DNA from: Aquimarina sp. BL5
GTDB lineage: Bacteria; Bacteroidota; Bacteroidia; Flavobacteriales; Flavobacteriaceae
DNA length: 64,000 bases
Reading direction: 5' to 3'
NCBI RefSeq assembly: GCF_003443675.1
Contig: NZ_CP031963.1
Location: forward strand, 1,201,501-1,265,500
The notes under the pieces are model-generated. The model had not been told where the DNA came from and made no database searches. It worked only from the letters and a program-made list of their open reading frames with translations. Positions 26,737-35,348 of the stretch are shown here, piece after piece. Each line of letters starts with the position of its first letter. Positions within the stretch are counted from its first letter, which is position 1. A program made the position numbers and the translations under genes.

Positions 26737-28329
26737 TTACTGAATTGGACCCGCTTCTTCTGAAGGAGCTTCACTACGATATTGATAAAATATTTCATTT
26801 CTTTCATCATATATATATTCTTTAGGTAATACATACCCTAAAAGTTTAAAATTACCTTTAAAATAATCAGAACCTGATTTAATAAAAACATAAGTCTCTA
26901 CTTGTACTCTATGGGTTTGATTACCTCCTAAAAGTTTAAACGTTAATCTATCTCCTGATTTTACATAATCTATAACAAAAGCTGCGTGGCCTGAGTGGCC
27001 ATTTCGTATTTGCATAATTAGAACACTTCCGTATGGGGGCTTCTTATCAGGTGATATTCTAACTCCTCCTTTATATCTGGACGGGTTAAACCAATTTATT
27101 GCAAGCGCGGGATTATGAGTATGTCCATCCAAAGGAATAGTAGAAAAATTTGTCCTCTTTACCCTATTCGTTTCAATGAATACCCAATTAGTAAAACTAG
27201 AACACCAAGCTTGATTAATAGGATCTAAGGCTTGCCCCGCACCATTTAAGAAAAACTCAGCTACTCTATTAAAACCACCAGTAGTTCTATCTCCCTCATA
27301 AACACCTAATTCTCCCCAAGCGATCTCCATCCAAGGTGCTATTTCGTTTTGTAATATAAAGTAATTCCCCGTATTCAAAAATGACTTTTCATACTGTTCA
27401 TTGTTACCAGCACTGCTCACTTTTAACCATAAAAAATCTAATATTGGTACATAAACATCTTCTTGTCCATTACCCATAGATAATGTGTAGCCACCATTTT
27501 GGGGTAAAGATAAATCAGAGGAAGATCTTTCCGGGTCTAACTGAAATTCATCTAAACCTGGTTCAGTGTATGGTTCGGTATTATTAGTAGAAGATAATGC
27601 AAAATCATTCACTTCGACTTTTGGCGGCTGAAACTTTTCTTTCCAATTTTGATAAACCGTATCTGGGTCTTCAACTTTAGGGCGTATTCTAATTTTTACC
27701 ACAGCTTCTCCATTATCATTGAAGATCGCTTTTAATTCTGTTTTATTAACTTCGGTATTAGGATCTTCGGCTTCTAGGGAGTCATATTGAATCACTGTAA
27801 GAGGTGTTTCGCTTTCCATCAGTAAATAAGGACTCTTCTCAAAAATTTCTATCGTTGCTTCTTTACCTTTTAACGCAAATCCTTTTACTACGATATAAAC
27901 ATTTCCTCCTAATGTTCCTTTGTTTACTTCTTCATAAAAAACCTCTGTTATCGTTGGCGTTTGATTTGGTATCGTTAATTGAGCACCAACTCTGATATTG
28001 TAATTTGGTCTTGGGCCTACTTCACTTGGATTGGCTCCGGCTATATCTTCTACACTTACTCCAGAATAATTTCCAGCTATCTTGGTAAGATTATCTCCAC
28101 TAACTACAGTATATATTTCAGATTCAGTTTCTAAAGAATCATCTACAGGAACTTCTCTTTCTTTTCTCTCCGCAAAATAAGCATCCAACAGTCCTTCTTC
28201 GGGCTCATTCGTCGTAAACGTAATTTGATTGGTTTCTTCATCCCAACGTACTTGATCCCATATCCGTTTTAAACGAGCTTCGCCTTTTTGTCGTGCTGCA
28301 TTAATTGCCTCTTGATTATGTCCACTCAT
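26737..28329 (-). CDS. Putative type VI effector, LysM plus NlpC/P60-like (TIGR02594-type) endopeptidase
   Basis: This 530-residue protein has no signal peptide. Residues 1-58 form the MSGHNQ module shared with the neighbouring effector. A LysM domain follows at about 72-125 (YTVVSGDNLTKIA, RVGAQLTIPN). The second shared module is at about 135-235. The C-terminal enzyme (about 330-515) carries a Cys-His peptidase signature: Cys376 in AWCSSFTNW, His448 in GHSGHAAFVIDY and Asn470 in LGGNQ. This is the pattern of cell-wall amidases/endopeptidases of the NlpC/P60-CHAP superfamily. It would cleave peptide cross-links in rival cells. A lipoprotein gene starts 4 bp downstream. A 127-bp gap separates it from the upstream effector, so an own promoter is possible. 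Confidence 0.78.
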   Translation of the reverse strand: MSGHNQEAINAARQKGEARLKRIWDQVRWDEETNQITFTTNEPEEGLLDAYFAERKEREVPVDDSLETESEIYTVVSGDNLTKIAGNYSGVSVEDIAGANPSEVGPRPNYNIRVGAQLTIPNQTPTITEVFYEEVNKGTLGGNVYIVVKGFALKGKEATIEIFEKSPYLLMESETPLTVIQYDSLEAEDPNTEVNKTELKAIFNDNGEAVVKIRIRPKVEDPDTVYQNWKEKFQPPKVEVNDFALSSTNNTEPYTEPGLDEFQLDPERSSSDLSLPQNGGYTLSMGNGQEDVYVPILDFLWLKVSSAGNNEQYEKSFLNTGNYFILQNEIAPWMEIAWGELGVYEGDRTTGGFNRVAEFFLNGAGQALDPINQAWCSSFTNWVFIETNRVKRTNFSTIPLDGHTHNPALAINWFNPSRYKGGVRISPDKKPPYGSVLIMQIRNGHSGHAAFVIDYVKSGDRLTFKLLGGNQTHRVQVETYVFIKSGSDYFKGNFKLLGYVLPKEYIYDERNEIFYQYRSEAPSEEAGPIQ

Positions 28330-28456
28330 AATTTCTTATGATTTAATATTATATATTTCTTTATCTATAGAATCGTAAAAGATCACCTCTTATTTCTAGA
28401 AAATATCAACTATTTTGTTATTTATCTTCTAACACTCTTCAAAGAATATTTACCAA

Positions 28457-29689
28457 TTAGGAAACAGGTACAAAAAACTCTTTTTCAAAAGTTATTTTTG
28501 TAAAAAAAGGTTTATAACCTCTCACATGCTGCAAGAAAAACCAACCTCTAAATCCTGCTCCATATGAATAAAATTTTTGCATATCAGGTAAATCCAACCC
28601 AAAATGATCCCAATAAATCACTTCATATTTAATGTCATAACCATTCTCTTGTTTAGTATATCCAATGACACTTACCTCATAACTCCAAACATCATTAACC
28701 GCTATAGTCAATCCTCCAAAAAGGTTATCGTCTTCTCCCCTAGCAAATGAAGGAGAAGCACCCTGTCTTCTTTGCCATCTTATAGATGTATCTTCTGCTG
28801 CCGCAATATTTCCTCCCCTATTCTGTATTCGTTGTGTAATGTCATTTTCTAAAGCCGTACAAAATCTTTCTGTTGCAGAACTCTCGATAGCCGCTTGATT
28901 AAGTTCATCATTCTCATAAATCCCTCCTTCATTATTTTGAAATTTATCGATCATGGATGCTATATTTTCTTTTAATGCTCCAGAAGAGAGTTGAAAAGCC
29001 ATAATTCTAAAATCATCAAAGAGCATAAAATCAAAATTCAATCTAGTAAGGTTAAATAAAATAGGCCTTATTTCTGTTATTTCTTCAGTTCTATATATTG
29101 CTTTATCAGTGATCCTATCTCCGTTAGCAAACTTTATATGCTCTGTATCATTAAAACCATTCTGTTCATACTCTTGTGTATATGTTTGTATTTCCTCTTC
29201 TGAATAAATCAACGTACTAGGTTCTCCAGAACCATAGGCCATATCATTTGCAATTGCACTTCCATCTTCATTCAATCCCGGTATTCTATAACGTTCTACA
29301 TAAAAAGGTACTTCTATATCTTGTAACATAGATTCTGGTAAATCAGTTGGTACATCCATCTGTGCAGTATCTTCTATAGCAATATCGACTCCTCCTGTAC
29401 TACAAGTAATTGTAGAGTCTTCTAGCAACATAAACTCTCCATCAATTTCGAGATTAGTAGCAACTCTTTTCCATTGAGTTGGAGCAATTACACTGGCACA
29501 AGGCGGTGGATTTTTTCTCCATTTTTTACAAACTCCTCCAAAAACGAGATTGGATTTACTCTTGTCCCCATTTGTGGCACAAGGAGTATCTTGTAATTGT
29601 ACTTCGGTATGTGATACAACAAGTACTCCATCACTAGAACAGAGCGGACAACTTAAGGCAGCTCCGTTTTTTACAAATTGTCCAGACAT
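28457..29689 (-). CDS. PAAR-like (DUF4280) effector with DUF3289-like C-terminal domain
   Basis: This 410-residue protein has residues 1-115 as a DUF4280 PAAR-like spike domain (MSGQFVKNGAALSCPLC, CATNGDKS, NLVFGGVCKKW, ITCSTGG). It is almost identical to the N-terminus of the next upstream gene. The C-terminal part (about 215-405) contains MLFDDFRIMAFQ, GLTIAVNDVWSYEV, YEVIYWDHFGLDLPDM and FRGWFFLQHVRGYKPF, which match my memory of the DUF3289 family. That family's function is not known; fused to a spike domain it is likely a delivered toxin. No small gene that could be an immunity protein follows it directly. Confidence 0.72.
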   Translation of the reverse strand: MSGQFVKNGAALSCPLCSSDGVLVVSHTEVQLQDTPCATNGDKSKSNLVFGGVCKKWRKNPPPCASVIAPTQWKRVATNLEIDGEFMLLEDSTITCSTGGVDIAIEDTAQMDVPTDLPESMLQDIEVPFYVERYRIPGLNEDGSAIANDMAYGSGEPSTLIYSEEEIQTYTQEYEQNGFNDTEHIKFANGDRITDKAIYRTEEITEIRPILFNLTRLNFDFMLFDDFRIMAFQLSSGALKENIASMIDKFQNNEGGIYENDELNQAAIESSATERFCTALENDITQRIQNRGGNIAAAEDTSIRWQRRQGASPSFARGEDDNLFGGLTIAVNDVWSYEVSVIGYTKQENGYDIKYEVIYWDHFGLDLPDMQKFYSYGAGFRGWFFLQHVRGYKPFFTKITFEKEFFVPVS

Positions 29690-29725
29690 AATTCATAGGT
29701 TTTAAAAGTATTTTGTCTAAAAATT

Positions 29726-31438
29726 TTATTCTATATCAGTATTATCATAAGCTAAACTTTTATCTTCTCTTATAACATCCCACTGCCATTTAAAGAAAGA
29801 ATGCATATTACCTCTAAATCTATTATCTAATGGCTCCTTATTAAGATCTGGTTCGAATTGAGTTGGATAATCCATATAGTTGTCCGTAAATCCTCTATAG
29901 AAAAAGAAAGGCGTGTTAAATTCTTCTTCAAAAGAATGCGGTAATGAAAAAGAGTGCCCTATTTCGTGAGGAACATTATGAATTTCTGACAATCCGCCTC
30001 CAAAAATAATACATGCATTTCCCCATTTTACATTGGATATATCTGTTTGATCTGCGCTTGCAAGTCCTCTCCATTGTATAGGAGGTAGGTCTTGTCTTTC
30101 TAGAATTCCTGTTACATTTGTATAAAACAAGAACGTTTTATTATGGCCAAATTCTTCGATACCAGTTACGGGTTTATAATGTCCATATTTATCGTATAGC
30201 CTAACCAAATCATTTAAAAATCCATTTACCGAATCAAATTGAGGTCCTATATCCAAATTTTTCGTGATAAAATCATCTTTAAACTTTTTTACATCTGGAT
30301 CAGTATCAGGTAAACTATCAATATCAAAACCATCATCAATAACTTCTGTATGTATTAAGGGCTGAACTGTAGATTCATATTTAATAGCTGTCTTATAATT
30401 AGAATTCAAAATTGCAGGATTTCCATCTATAATAACATTCACTGCTATAACATTAGCATTAGCAATAGCACTATTATTATAAACCATCAGTTTACCTACT
30501 TCTTCTTTTTCTCCATCTAACTCTGCATAAATTTTAATTTCTTCGTGATTTTCCAGAGCATTCCCTTCACATTTTACAGTGATCATTTTTTCAGTTACGT
30601 AAAACTCTTTTGTCGTAACACCTAAATCCTTAGTTTGCTTTTCTCCTAAAAGTTCACTTAAGCTTATTTGCGATGGAGTGACTATAAGCGAATCATTAGC
30701 GGATTCAAAAATAATTTCAGTTGCATCACCAACCAATGGTTCTATCTCTTCTATTTCTATATTTAACTCAACCTGATTCACTCCGTTGTATGAAACATCA
30801 GGGAAAATCGACAACCAAGCCGGATAATACTCGACTCCATAAGGAGTGATAGGATTCACTACATCTTTTGTTTTATATTCGTTCTTTAGATCGTCTACAT
30901 TTTTACATAGCGGTAATTGTTGATTCAAAGGTCCAGAAAAAGGAGATCCGGTATTATCATACCCTATAGTTTCTATTGGATAGATATATTCATCACGCAG
31001 CCAATCGAACCCATATTCGCCTTTATAATCATCTGGTCTTCTTACGTTAACCAAAAACTTTTTTAATACGGTATTCTCGGTATCTGGTAAATCTGTAGGA
31101 ACATCCATTTGAGCGGTATCATCAATCCCAATATCGACGCCTCCAGTACTGCAAGTAATCGTGGAATCCTCTAATAACATAAACTCTCCGTCAATTTCTA
31201 CATCAGTCGCTACGCCTTTCCATTGCGTCGGAGCAATTACACTTGCACAAGGTGGCGGGCTTTTTCGCCATTTTTTACAAACGCCTCCAAAAACAAGATT
31301 AGACTTACTCTTATCGCCATTAGTAGCGCAAGGAGTGTCTTGTAATTGCACCTGAGTATGCGATACGACCAATGTACCACTACTAGAACATAGCGGACAT
31401 TTTAAGGTAGCTCCATTTTTTACAAATTGTCCAGCCAT
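29726..31438 (-). CDS. PAAR-like (DUF4280) effector with metzincin-type metallopeptidase domain
   Basis: This 570-residue protein has an N-terminal DUF4280 spike domain (1-115; MAGQFVKNGATLKCPLC, DTPCATNGDKS, FGGVCKKW, STITCSTGG). A beta-rich middle region (about 120-390) follows, then a C-terminal zinc peptidase. The zinc motif HEIGHSFSLPH starts at residue 491, giving ligands His491, His495 and His501 with catalytic Glu492. A Met-turn-like YMDY lies at 521-524. The usual Gly of HExxHxxGxxH is Ser here. Delivered with VgrG it could degrade proteins of bacterial or eukaryotic targets. No immunity-like gene lies between it and the next effector, only 36 bp. Confidence 0.8.
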   Translation of the reverse strand: MAGQFVKNGATLKCPLCSSSGTLVVSHTQVQLQDTPCATNGDKSKSNLVFGGVCKKWRKSPPPCASVIAPTQWKGVATDVEIDGEFMLLEDSTITCSTGGVDIGIDDTAQMDVPTDLPDTENTVLKKFLVNVRRPDDYKGEYGFDWLRDEYIYPIETIGYDNTGSPFSGPLNQQLPLCKNVDDLKNEYKTKDVVNPITPYGVEYYPAWLSIFPDVSYNGVNQVELNIEIEEIEPLVGDATEIIFESANDSLIVTPSQISLSELLGEKQTKDLGVTTKEFYVTEKMITVKCEGNALENHEEIKIYAELDGEKEEVGKLMVYNNSAIANANVIAVNVIIDGNPAILNSNYKTAIKYESTVQPLIHTEVIDDGFDIDSLPDTDPDVKKFKDDFITKNLDIGPQFDSVNGFLNDLVRLYDKYGHYKPVTGIEEFGHNKTFLFYTNVTGILERQDLPPIQWRGLASADQTDISNVKWGNACIIFGGGLSEIHNVPHEIGHSFSLPHSFEEEFNTPFFFYRGFTDNYMDYPTQFEPDLNKEPLDNRFRGNMHSFFKWQWDVIREDKSLAYDNTDIE

Positions 31439-31440
31439 TA

Positions 31441-32235
31441 TTATAGTTGAATTATACTAACCGTATTGTGATACTCTTGTCTTCCATATTTTTCTATACT
31501 AGAAATTACAGCTCGTTGTAACCAGGACTCAAGTATACCTTTAAAATTATAAGTTCCGTTTACCGAAACATATTCTTCATTTTTAGGGTAATGTGACTGT
31601 AATTGCAACTGAACATCTTCTGTTTCCTTTGCAGATTGTAATAAAACGTCTTCTTCAGTATTAATTTTTCCATATTTTGTAGATAAATACTGGGACGTGT
31701 TACTACAAGAGTCGGAGCTATATTTCTGATACATCGATTTTATTAATCCCCCAAAATTATGATACAGAGAGATATCCTTTATAATCTCTTCTTCTGAGTT
31801 TAATATAGTATCTGTTTTTAATATGAAACGTTGTATTTGATTTCCCTTATACTTACTCTCAAAATACATTTTTGTTTTATGCCAATTTTCCTGTAACTCT
31901 TCTATATTATCTATGGATAAGATTTGTCCTTTATAAGATACCTGTAAATGAAGTTTTTTATAAACTGAAGCCGTTCTTTTTATAATATCTTGCATGGCAA
32001 AAGACCCATCAGAAAATTTAAAACTATCATTTTGGATCTCAATCTGGACAAAACGGATATAAGGTTGGTCTTCATTATATTGAATAGAAAACGAGACTTC
32101 TTTCTTATGAGAACATCGTATCTCTCCCGAATAATTAATGAAATTTGTGCTCTCTATCAAATATTTATGTGTTCCTTCTCTTGGAATGTTTAGTTGAATT
32201 TCTTGCGTTCTAAATTTATATTTACTTGGAATCAT
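31441..32235 (-). CDS. Unknown protein between vgrG and PAAR-like effector, possible adaptor
   Basis: This 264-residue soluble protein has no signal peptide, no membrane segment and no domain I recognise. It is mostly predicted beta-strand in the first 120 residues and helical later. It sits 24 bp after vgrG and 2 bp before the DUF4280-metallopeptidase gene. In other type VI clusters that slot is often filled by effector-loading adaptors (for example DUF4123 or DUF1795 proteins), but I see no resemblance to those. An adaptor or chaperone role is inference from position. Confidence 0.6.
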   Translation of the reverse strand: MIPSKYKFRTQEIQLNIPREGTHKYLIESTNFINYSGEIRCSHKKEVSFSIQYNEDQPYIRFVQIEIQNDSFKFSDGSFAMQDIIKRTASVYKKLHLQVSYKGQILSIDNIEELQENWHKTKMYFESKYKGNQIQRFILKTDTILNSEEEIIKDISLYHNFGGLIKSMYQKYSSDSCSNTSQYLSTKYGKINTEEDVLLQSAKETEDVQLQLQSHYPKNEEYVSVNGTYNFKGILESWLQRAVISSIEKYGRQEYHNTVSIIQL

Positions 32236-32259
32236 TGAATTGTGTGTTATAAGATACGA

Positions 32260-34050
32260 TTATCCTTTACTGATTTTTACATTTCCGCCTCCTTGAAAAG
32301 AAGCAGTTGCTCCACAGGCAATCTTCATATTTCTTTTACTTTGGATTTCCGCATTACCGCTATTCTGAATCAAATCACCACCTATTGTAGTTTTCATTTT
32401 ATTTTCCACGGTATTTGTATGATTCGATGAAGAAGTGTCAAAATTCCTTTCAGTATAAATTGTAGTGTCTCTACCTATATTAAAATTAGCATCTTCTTGA
32501 ACGTTCATTTCAAAGTTCTTTGCGTTTAGTGTCATTGTCTCTAAAGCTGTGATGGTAATATTATTATTAGCTGTATCTATATGAATTAGATTTTCGTTTT
32601 TATCTTTAATCGTAATGAATTCTGATTTATCTGTATCATTAAGCTCAATCGTATGACCACTTCTAGTTCTGATTGCTTTTATATTGTTTTTATCAGTTTT
32701 CCACCCAGCTGGATTTGCAGCTCCATTATAAAGTGCTCCCATAACAAAAGGCCTTTCTGCATTTCCTCCTTCGAACCCAATAAGTACTTCCTCTCCTACT
32801 TCTGGAATAAAATGAAATCCTTTATCTCCACCAGAATGTGGTGTCATTACACGAAGCCAAGGGGTATAAACTCCTAAAGGCTTCTGCCAATACAACTGAA
32901 CTTTTATTCTACCTATTCCATCTGGATCATCATTAGCGGTAACAGTTGCCACCTGAGTTTCACTTTTAGGAGTCTTAAGAATGTTCGTATTAGGGTATAC
33001 ATCTTGATCTACTGAAATTCCTTCAAAATGATTTATGTACTTACCATTTTCTGTAGCTGTATGCTGTATTTTAGTAATCCGATAAATACCTTGTTCATTA
33101 TTCTTTTCCTTTATTTTTACTTTTTTCCCTAAGCTAACTCCAGGATTATCGCTTTTACCTGTAATAATAACCTGCTTAATTTCTTCCGCTTTTTTTTGTT
33201 CTTTTACAAGGTTACTCAGTCTTTGTTTCGTTTGAGTATCATCATATGTATTTAGAAAAACCTGAGTTTTATGAGGAAACATGTCCTTACTTTTATTGGA
33301 AGCGTATCCATTATGTCCGTTTATTGAACTAGTAATTTCTGAAGTGGTAACCTCGTGCTTTTCATTATTCAAATAATCATTTGTAAAAAAAGAATAACTA
33401 TTAGATCTTGGGTGTAAACTTCTAGAGAACTCTTGTAAATCAAAACCATATGTTAATGTAGTCTCTTCTTCATCTAAAGGCCTCCCAAACACTAAATTTT
33501 CTCCATCATAATAAAACCATTCTCCGTATTGTGCAGATAACCTACTTGCAAACTCAAAACTACTTTCTCCATTTTGAACACAGTAATGCAAAGTATCATT
33601 AGATCTTGTAGATACTGTAGTATTTAGTTTTGAACGATCATATTTTTGAAAAACACTCGTTAAAATTGATTCTAAATTTTCGTCACTAAAAGATGCATAA
33701 TGCGGGCCATCATCAGTTAATATCGAATTACTCTTGGCTCTAATCAAAATAGAGTCTCCCATAGATTGATGAAAACCATTAGTCACTTTTACTTCTGTAA
33801 CTACACCATTAAATTTTAATTCTTTATAAATATCTAAAGTATCTAAAGATGCGACAGAAAGAATAATAGTTTGACCCAAAAAGTCATTGCTTTCATCCTC
33901 GTTTAGATCAGAAATTTTTTCCAACACGTCTCTACGACATAGTATTTCTAGAGTGTGATGATCATCAATTTCTTGCTTGAGTGTAAGTTCCTTAAATGCC
34001 TTTATAGAAACTCCACCAATAAACAATTGAATATTAGATTGAAGTGCCAT
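32260..34050 (-). CDS. vgrG: VgrG-type spike protein (T6SS-iii type)
   Basis: This 596-residue protein has the VgrG layout. The gp27-like base is at about 1-340 (QEIDDHHTLEILCRRDVL, SRLSAQYGEWFYYDGENL). A gp5-like OB fold is at about 370-445 (NDDPDGIGRIKVQLYWQ, PWLRVMTPHSGGDKGFHFIP, VGEEVLIGFEGGNAERPFVM). A C-terminal beta-helix region (about 470-596) ends in SFQGGGNVKISKG. It forms the puncturing tip of a contractile injection machine and carries the PAAR-like proteins encoded next. It heads the leftward effector operon. No sheath, tube, baseplate or ATPase genes are in the window, so this is an orphan vgrG island serving a system elsewhere. A 117-nt leader and an activator-type promoter motif precede it. 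Confidence 0.93.
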   Translation of the reverse strand: MALQSNIQLFIGGVSIKAFKELTLKQEIDDHHTLEILCRRDVLEKISDLNEDESNDFLGQTIILSVASLDTLDIYKELKFNGVVTEVKVTNGFHQSMGDSILIRAKSNSILTDDGPHYASFSDENLESILTSVFQKYDRSKLNTTVSTRSNDTLHYCVQNGESSFEFASRLSAQYGEWFYYDGENLVFGRPLDEEETTLTYGFDLQEFSRSLHPRSNSYSFFTNDYLNNEKHEVTTSEITSSINGHNGYASNKSKDMFPHKTQVFLNTYDDTQTKQRLSNLVKEQKKAEEIKQVIITGKSDNPGVSLGKKVKIKEKNNEQGIYRITKIQHTATENGKYINHFEGISVDQDVYPNTNILKTPKSETQVATVTANDDPDGIGRIKVQLYWQKPLGVYTPWLRVMTPHSGGDKGFHFIPEVGEEVLIGFEGGNAERPFVMGALYNGAANPAGWKTDKNNIKAIRTRSGHTIELNDTDKSEFITIKDKNENLIHIDTANNNITITALETMTLNAKNFEMNVQEDANFNIGRDTTIYTERNFDTSSSNHTNTVENKMKTTIGGDLIQNSGNAEIQSKRNMKIACGATASFQGGGNVKISKG

Positions 34051-34173
34051 TGTTGAGTTTTAAAATTAATTTGTGTACCCCACTTACAAAAACAAACTGC
34101 TATTCATTAACTAAAATATTTTGTGACAATAAATTAGTTCTTAGAATAAACAATAATTCTGTATTGGTTATTT

Positions 34174-34241
34174 CAAATTTAGAAAACTAATGGTCTCAAA
34201 TCAACCAGATATTCAGTGGAAATACACCCCTGAAAACCACT
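34174..34241 (-). promoter_or_regulatory. vgrG: vgrG promoter with 25-bp motif shared with the LRR gene
   Basis: On the minus strand TAAATTTG (34181-34174) matches TAnnTTTG perfectly. The 25-bp motif (34241-34217, read AGTGGTTTTCAGGGGTGT..CCA) lies exactly 35 bp upstream. It forms a longer dyad here, AGTGG with CCACT 17 bases apart (34241-34215). The bases just before both TAnnTTTG boxes are also alike (TTTTC). Confidence 0.6.
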
Positions 34242-34281
34242 ACAACTGGCAATGGTTCGTTGCTAAAGAAACTAAGGGTAA

Positions 34282-34385
34282 GCCATAAAATGGCATAGCT
34301 AATATGAAAGAAATTAGATAAAAATTATCTCGATTTAACTTTAATGGAAAGAAAAACTGGATATAAAATAGAATTTATATCCAGT
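34282..34385. other. Structured non-coding DNA upstream of vgrG
   Basis: Within the 769-bp gap 34051-34819 there are two clean hairpins. One is GCCAT/ATGGC (34282-34294, 3-nt loop). The other is a perfect 12-bp stem, ACTGGATATAAA (34356-34367) with TTTATATCCAGT (34374-34385), and a 6-nt loop. No T run follows on either strand, so it is not an ordinary terminator. Whether it is transcribed is unknown. Confidence 0.4.
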
Positions 34386-34436
34386 CATTAAAAGTACTTT
34401 GTAAACATTTTGTTTGGGGTTTAGGTTTATGAAAGT

Positions 34437-34532
34437 CTATCTGTGAATCGCATGGCTACTAGCTGCTGGTAATTCTTGTAAAAACTTTCTTAAAACGCTC
34501 CAATTGATTTTAAATGAAATAAAATTTGTCAT
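34437..34532 (-). CDS. Short ORF (31 codons), unknown
   Basis: ATG at 34532 follows a purine-rich AGGAAA at a short distance and a run of A residues, and the frame closes with TAG at 34437. The product begins MTNFISFKINWSVLRKF and ends in a short Ala/Ser/His-rich tail. It could be a small peptide or a leader. With this length, chance cannot be excluded. No similar sequence is elsewhere in the window. An AACCGAT/ATCGGTT inverted repeat lies upstream at 34565-34593. Confidence 0.3.
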   Translation of the reverse strand: MTNFISFKINWSVLRKFLQELPAASSHAIHR

Positions 34533-34819
34533 GATTTCCTTTTTTTAATTAATAAACATTTTTTAACCGATACTCATAATTGCCCGATCGGTTGCTAAGT
34601 AGTTTTCAAAACGCGTGCCAAACTTTTATTCTTCAAAATATAAAATTTTAAAAAACTGAAAATCAAATATTTAAATATTAAAAAATGTTTATAGAAATTA
34701 TATAAAAACAAGTATTAAGATGCTTCTTCATGAGGTTCAAACAAAAAAAAGCATATTATATTAGCAACACAATTAGAATCAACGAGTGACATTTGGATTG
34801 CTATTGTAAGCATACGCTT

Positions 34820-35275
34820 TCAAAAAATCTTTGGAAAAAACCGTCCTACTCTTTTCTTATATTTATTGTACTCTGTATATTTTTTGGAAAGTAATTCTTC
34901 TTCATAAGAACTTTTAAAATAAAACAAGATGAGTAATCCAATAGAAATTATCATTTTGGATCCAGAACAACTATATAAGGCATAAAAGAAACTACTGATT
35001 AATATTCCAGAATAAATAGGATGCCTAAAAAATCTAAAGAATCCATTTTGTATTAAGACTCCATCTTCCAATGGAACAGGGAAAGGAGATAATTGATTAC
35101 GCAATTGTAAAATAGATCCGAAAATTATAATTACTCCAAATATAGTCACTATTAAAAATGGATATCTAATTGATGAAAAACAAAATATCTTAAAATCAAA
35201 TATCGGAAGTATGTACAACGCAAACAATATAAATTGAATCAACACATATACAATCCCTTTTTTATCCTTTTGCAT
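34820..35275 (-). CDS. Isoprenylcysteine-carboxyl-methyltransferase-like membrane protein
   Basis: This 151-residue protein has four hydrophobic segments and the ICMT/PEMT signature in its C-terminal half: ENGFFRF-type NGFFRFFRHPIYSG, an acidic and basic tail EEELLSKKYTEYNKYKKRVGRF. Bacterial members of this family methylate lipids or small molecules with S-adenosylmethionine, or have unknown substrates. I start it at the ATG at 35275 (MQKDKKG), because the longer frame to 35311 would begin inside the terminator hairpin of the upstream amylase gene. It appears to be a single gene with its own expression. Confidence 0.75.
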   Translation of the reverse strand: MQKDKKGIVYVLIQFILFALYILPIFDFKIFCFSSIRYPFLIVTIFGVIIIFGSILQLRNQLSPFPVPLEDGVLIQNGFFRFFRHPIYSGILISSFFYALYSCSGSKMIISIGLLILFYFKSSYEEELLSKKYTEYNKYKKRVGRFFPKIF

Positions 35276-35287
35276 ACCATAAAAATA

Positions 35288-35329
35288 AAAAAACCTGCCA
35301 AGGATAATCACTTCCTTAACAGGTTTTTT
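35288..35329 (-). terminator. Intrinsic terminator after the amylase gene
   Basis: AAAAAACCTG (35288-35297) pairs with CAGGTTTTTT (35320-35329). An inner AAGGA/TCCTT stem is interrupted by a two-base internal bulge. Runs of T lie on both strands. It ends leftward transcription 20 bp after the amylase stop. Confidence 0.8.
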
Positions 35330-35348
35330 ACTTCAGCAAAATAATCGT

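Noticed and set aside
26733..26834. Longer N-terminus for the small immunity lipoprotein
   Set aside because: The extension overlaps the effector gene and would place a hydrophilic stretch before a complete lipoprotein signal; the ATG at 26732 is better.
35276..35311. Longer N-terminus for the membrane methyltransferase
   Set aside because: This start would lie within the terminator hairpin of the amylase gene.
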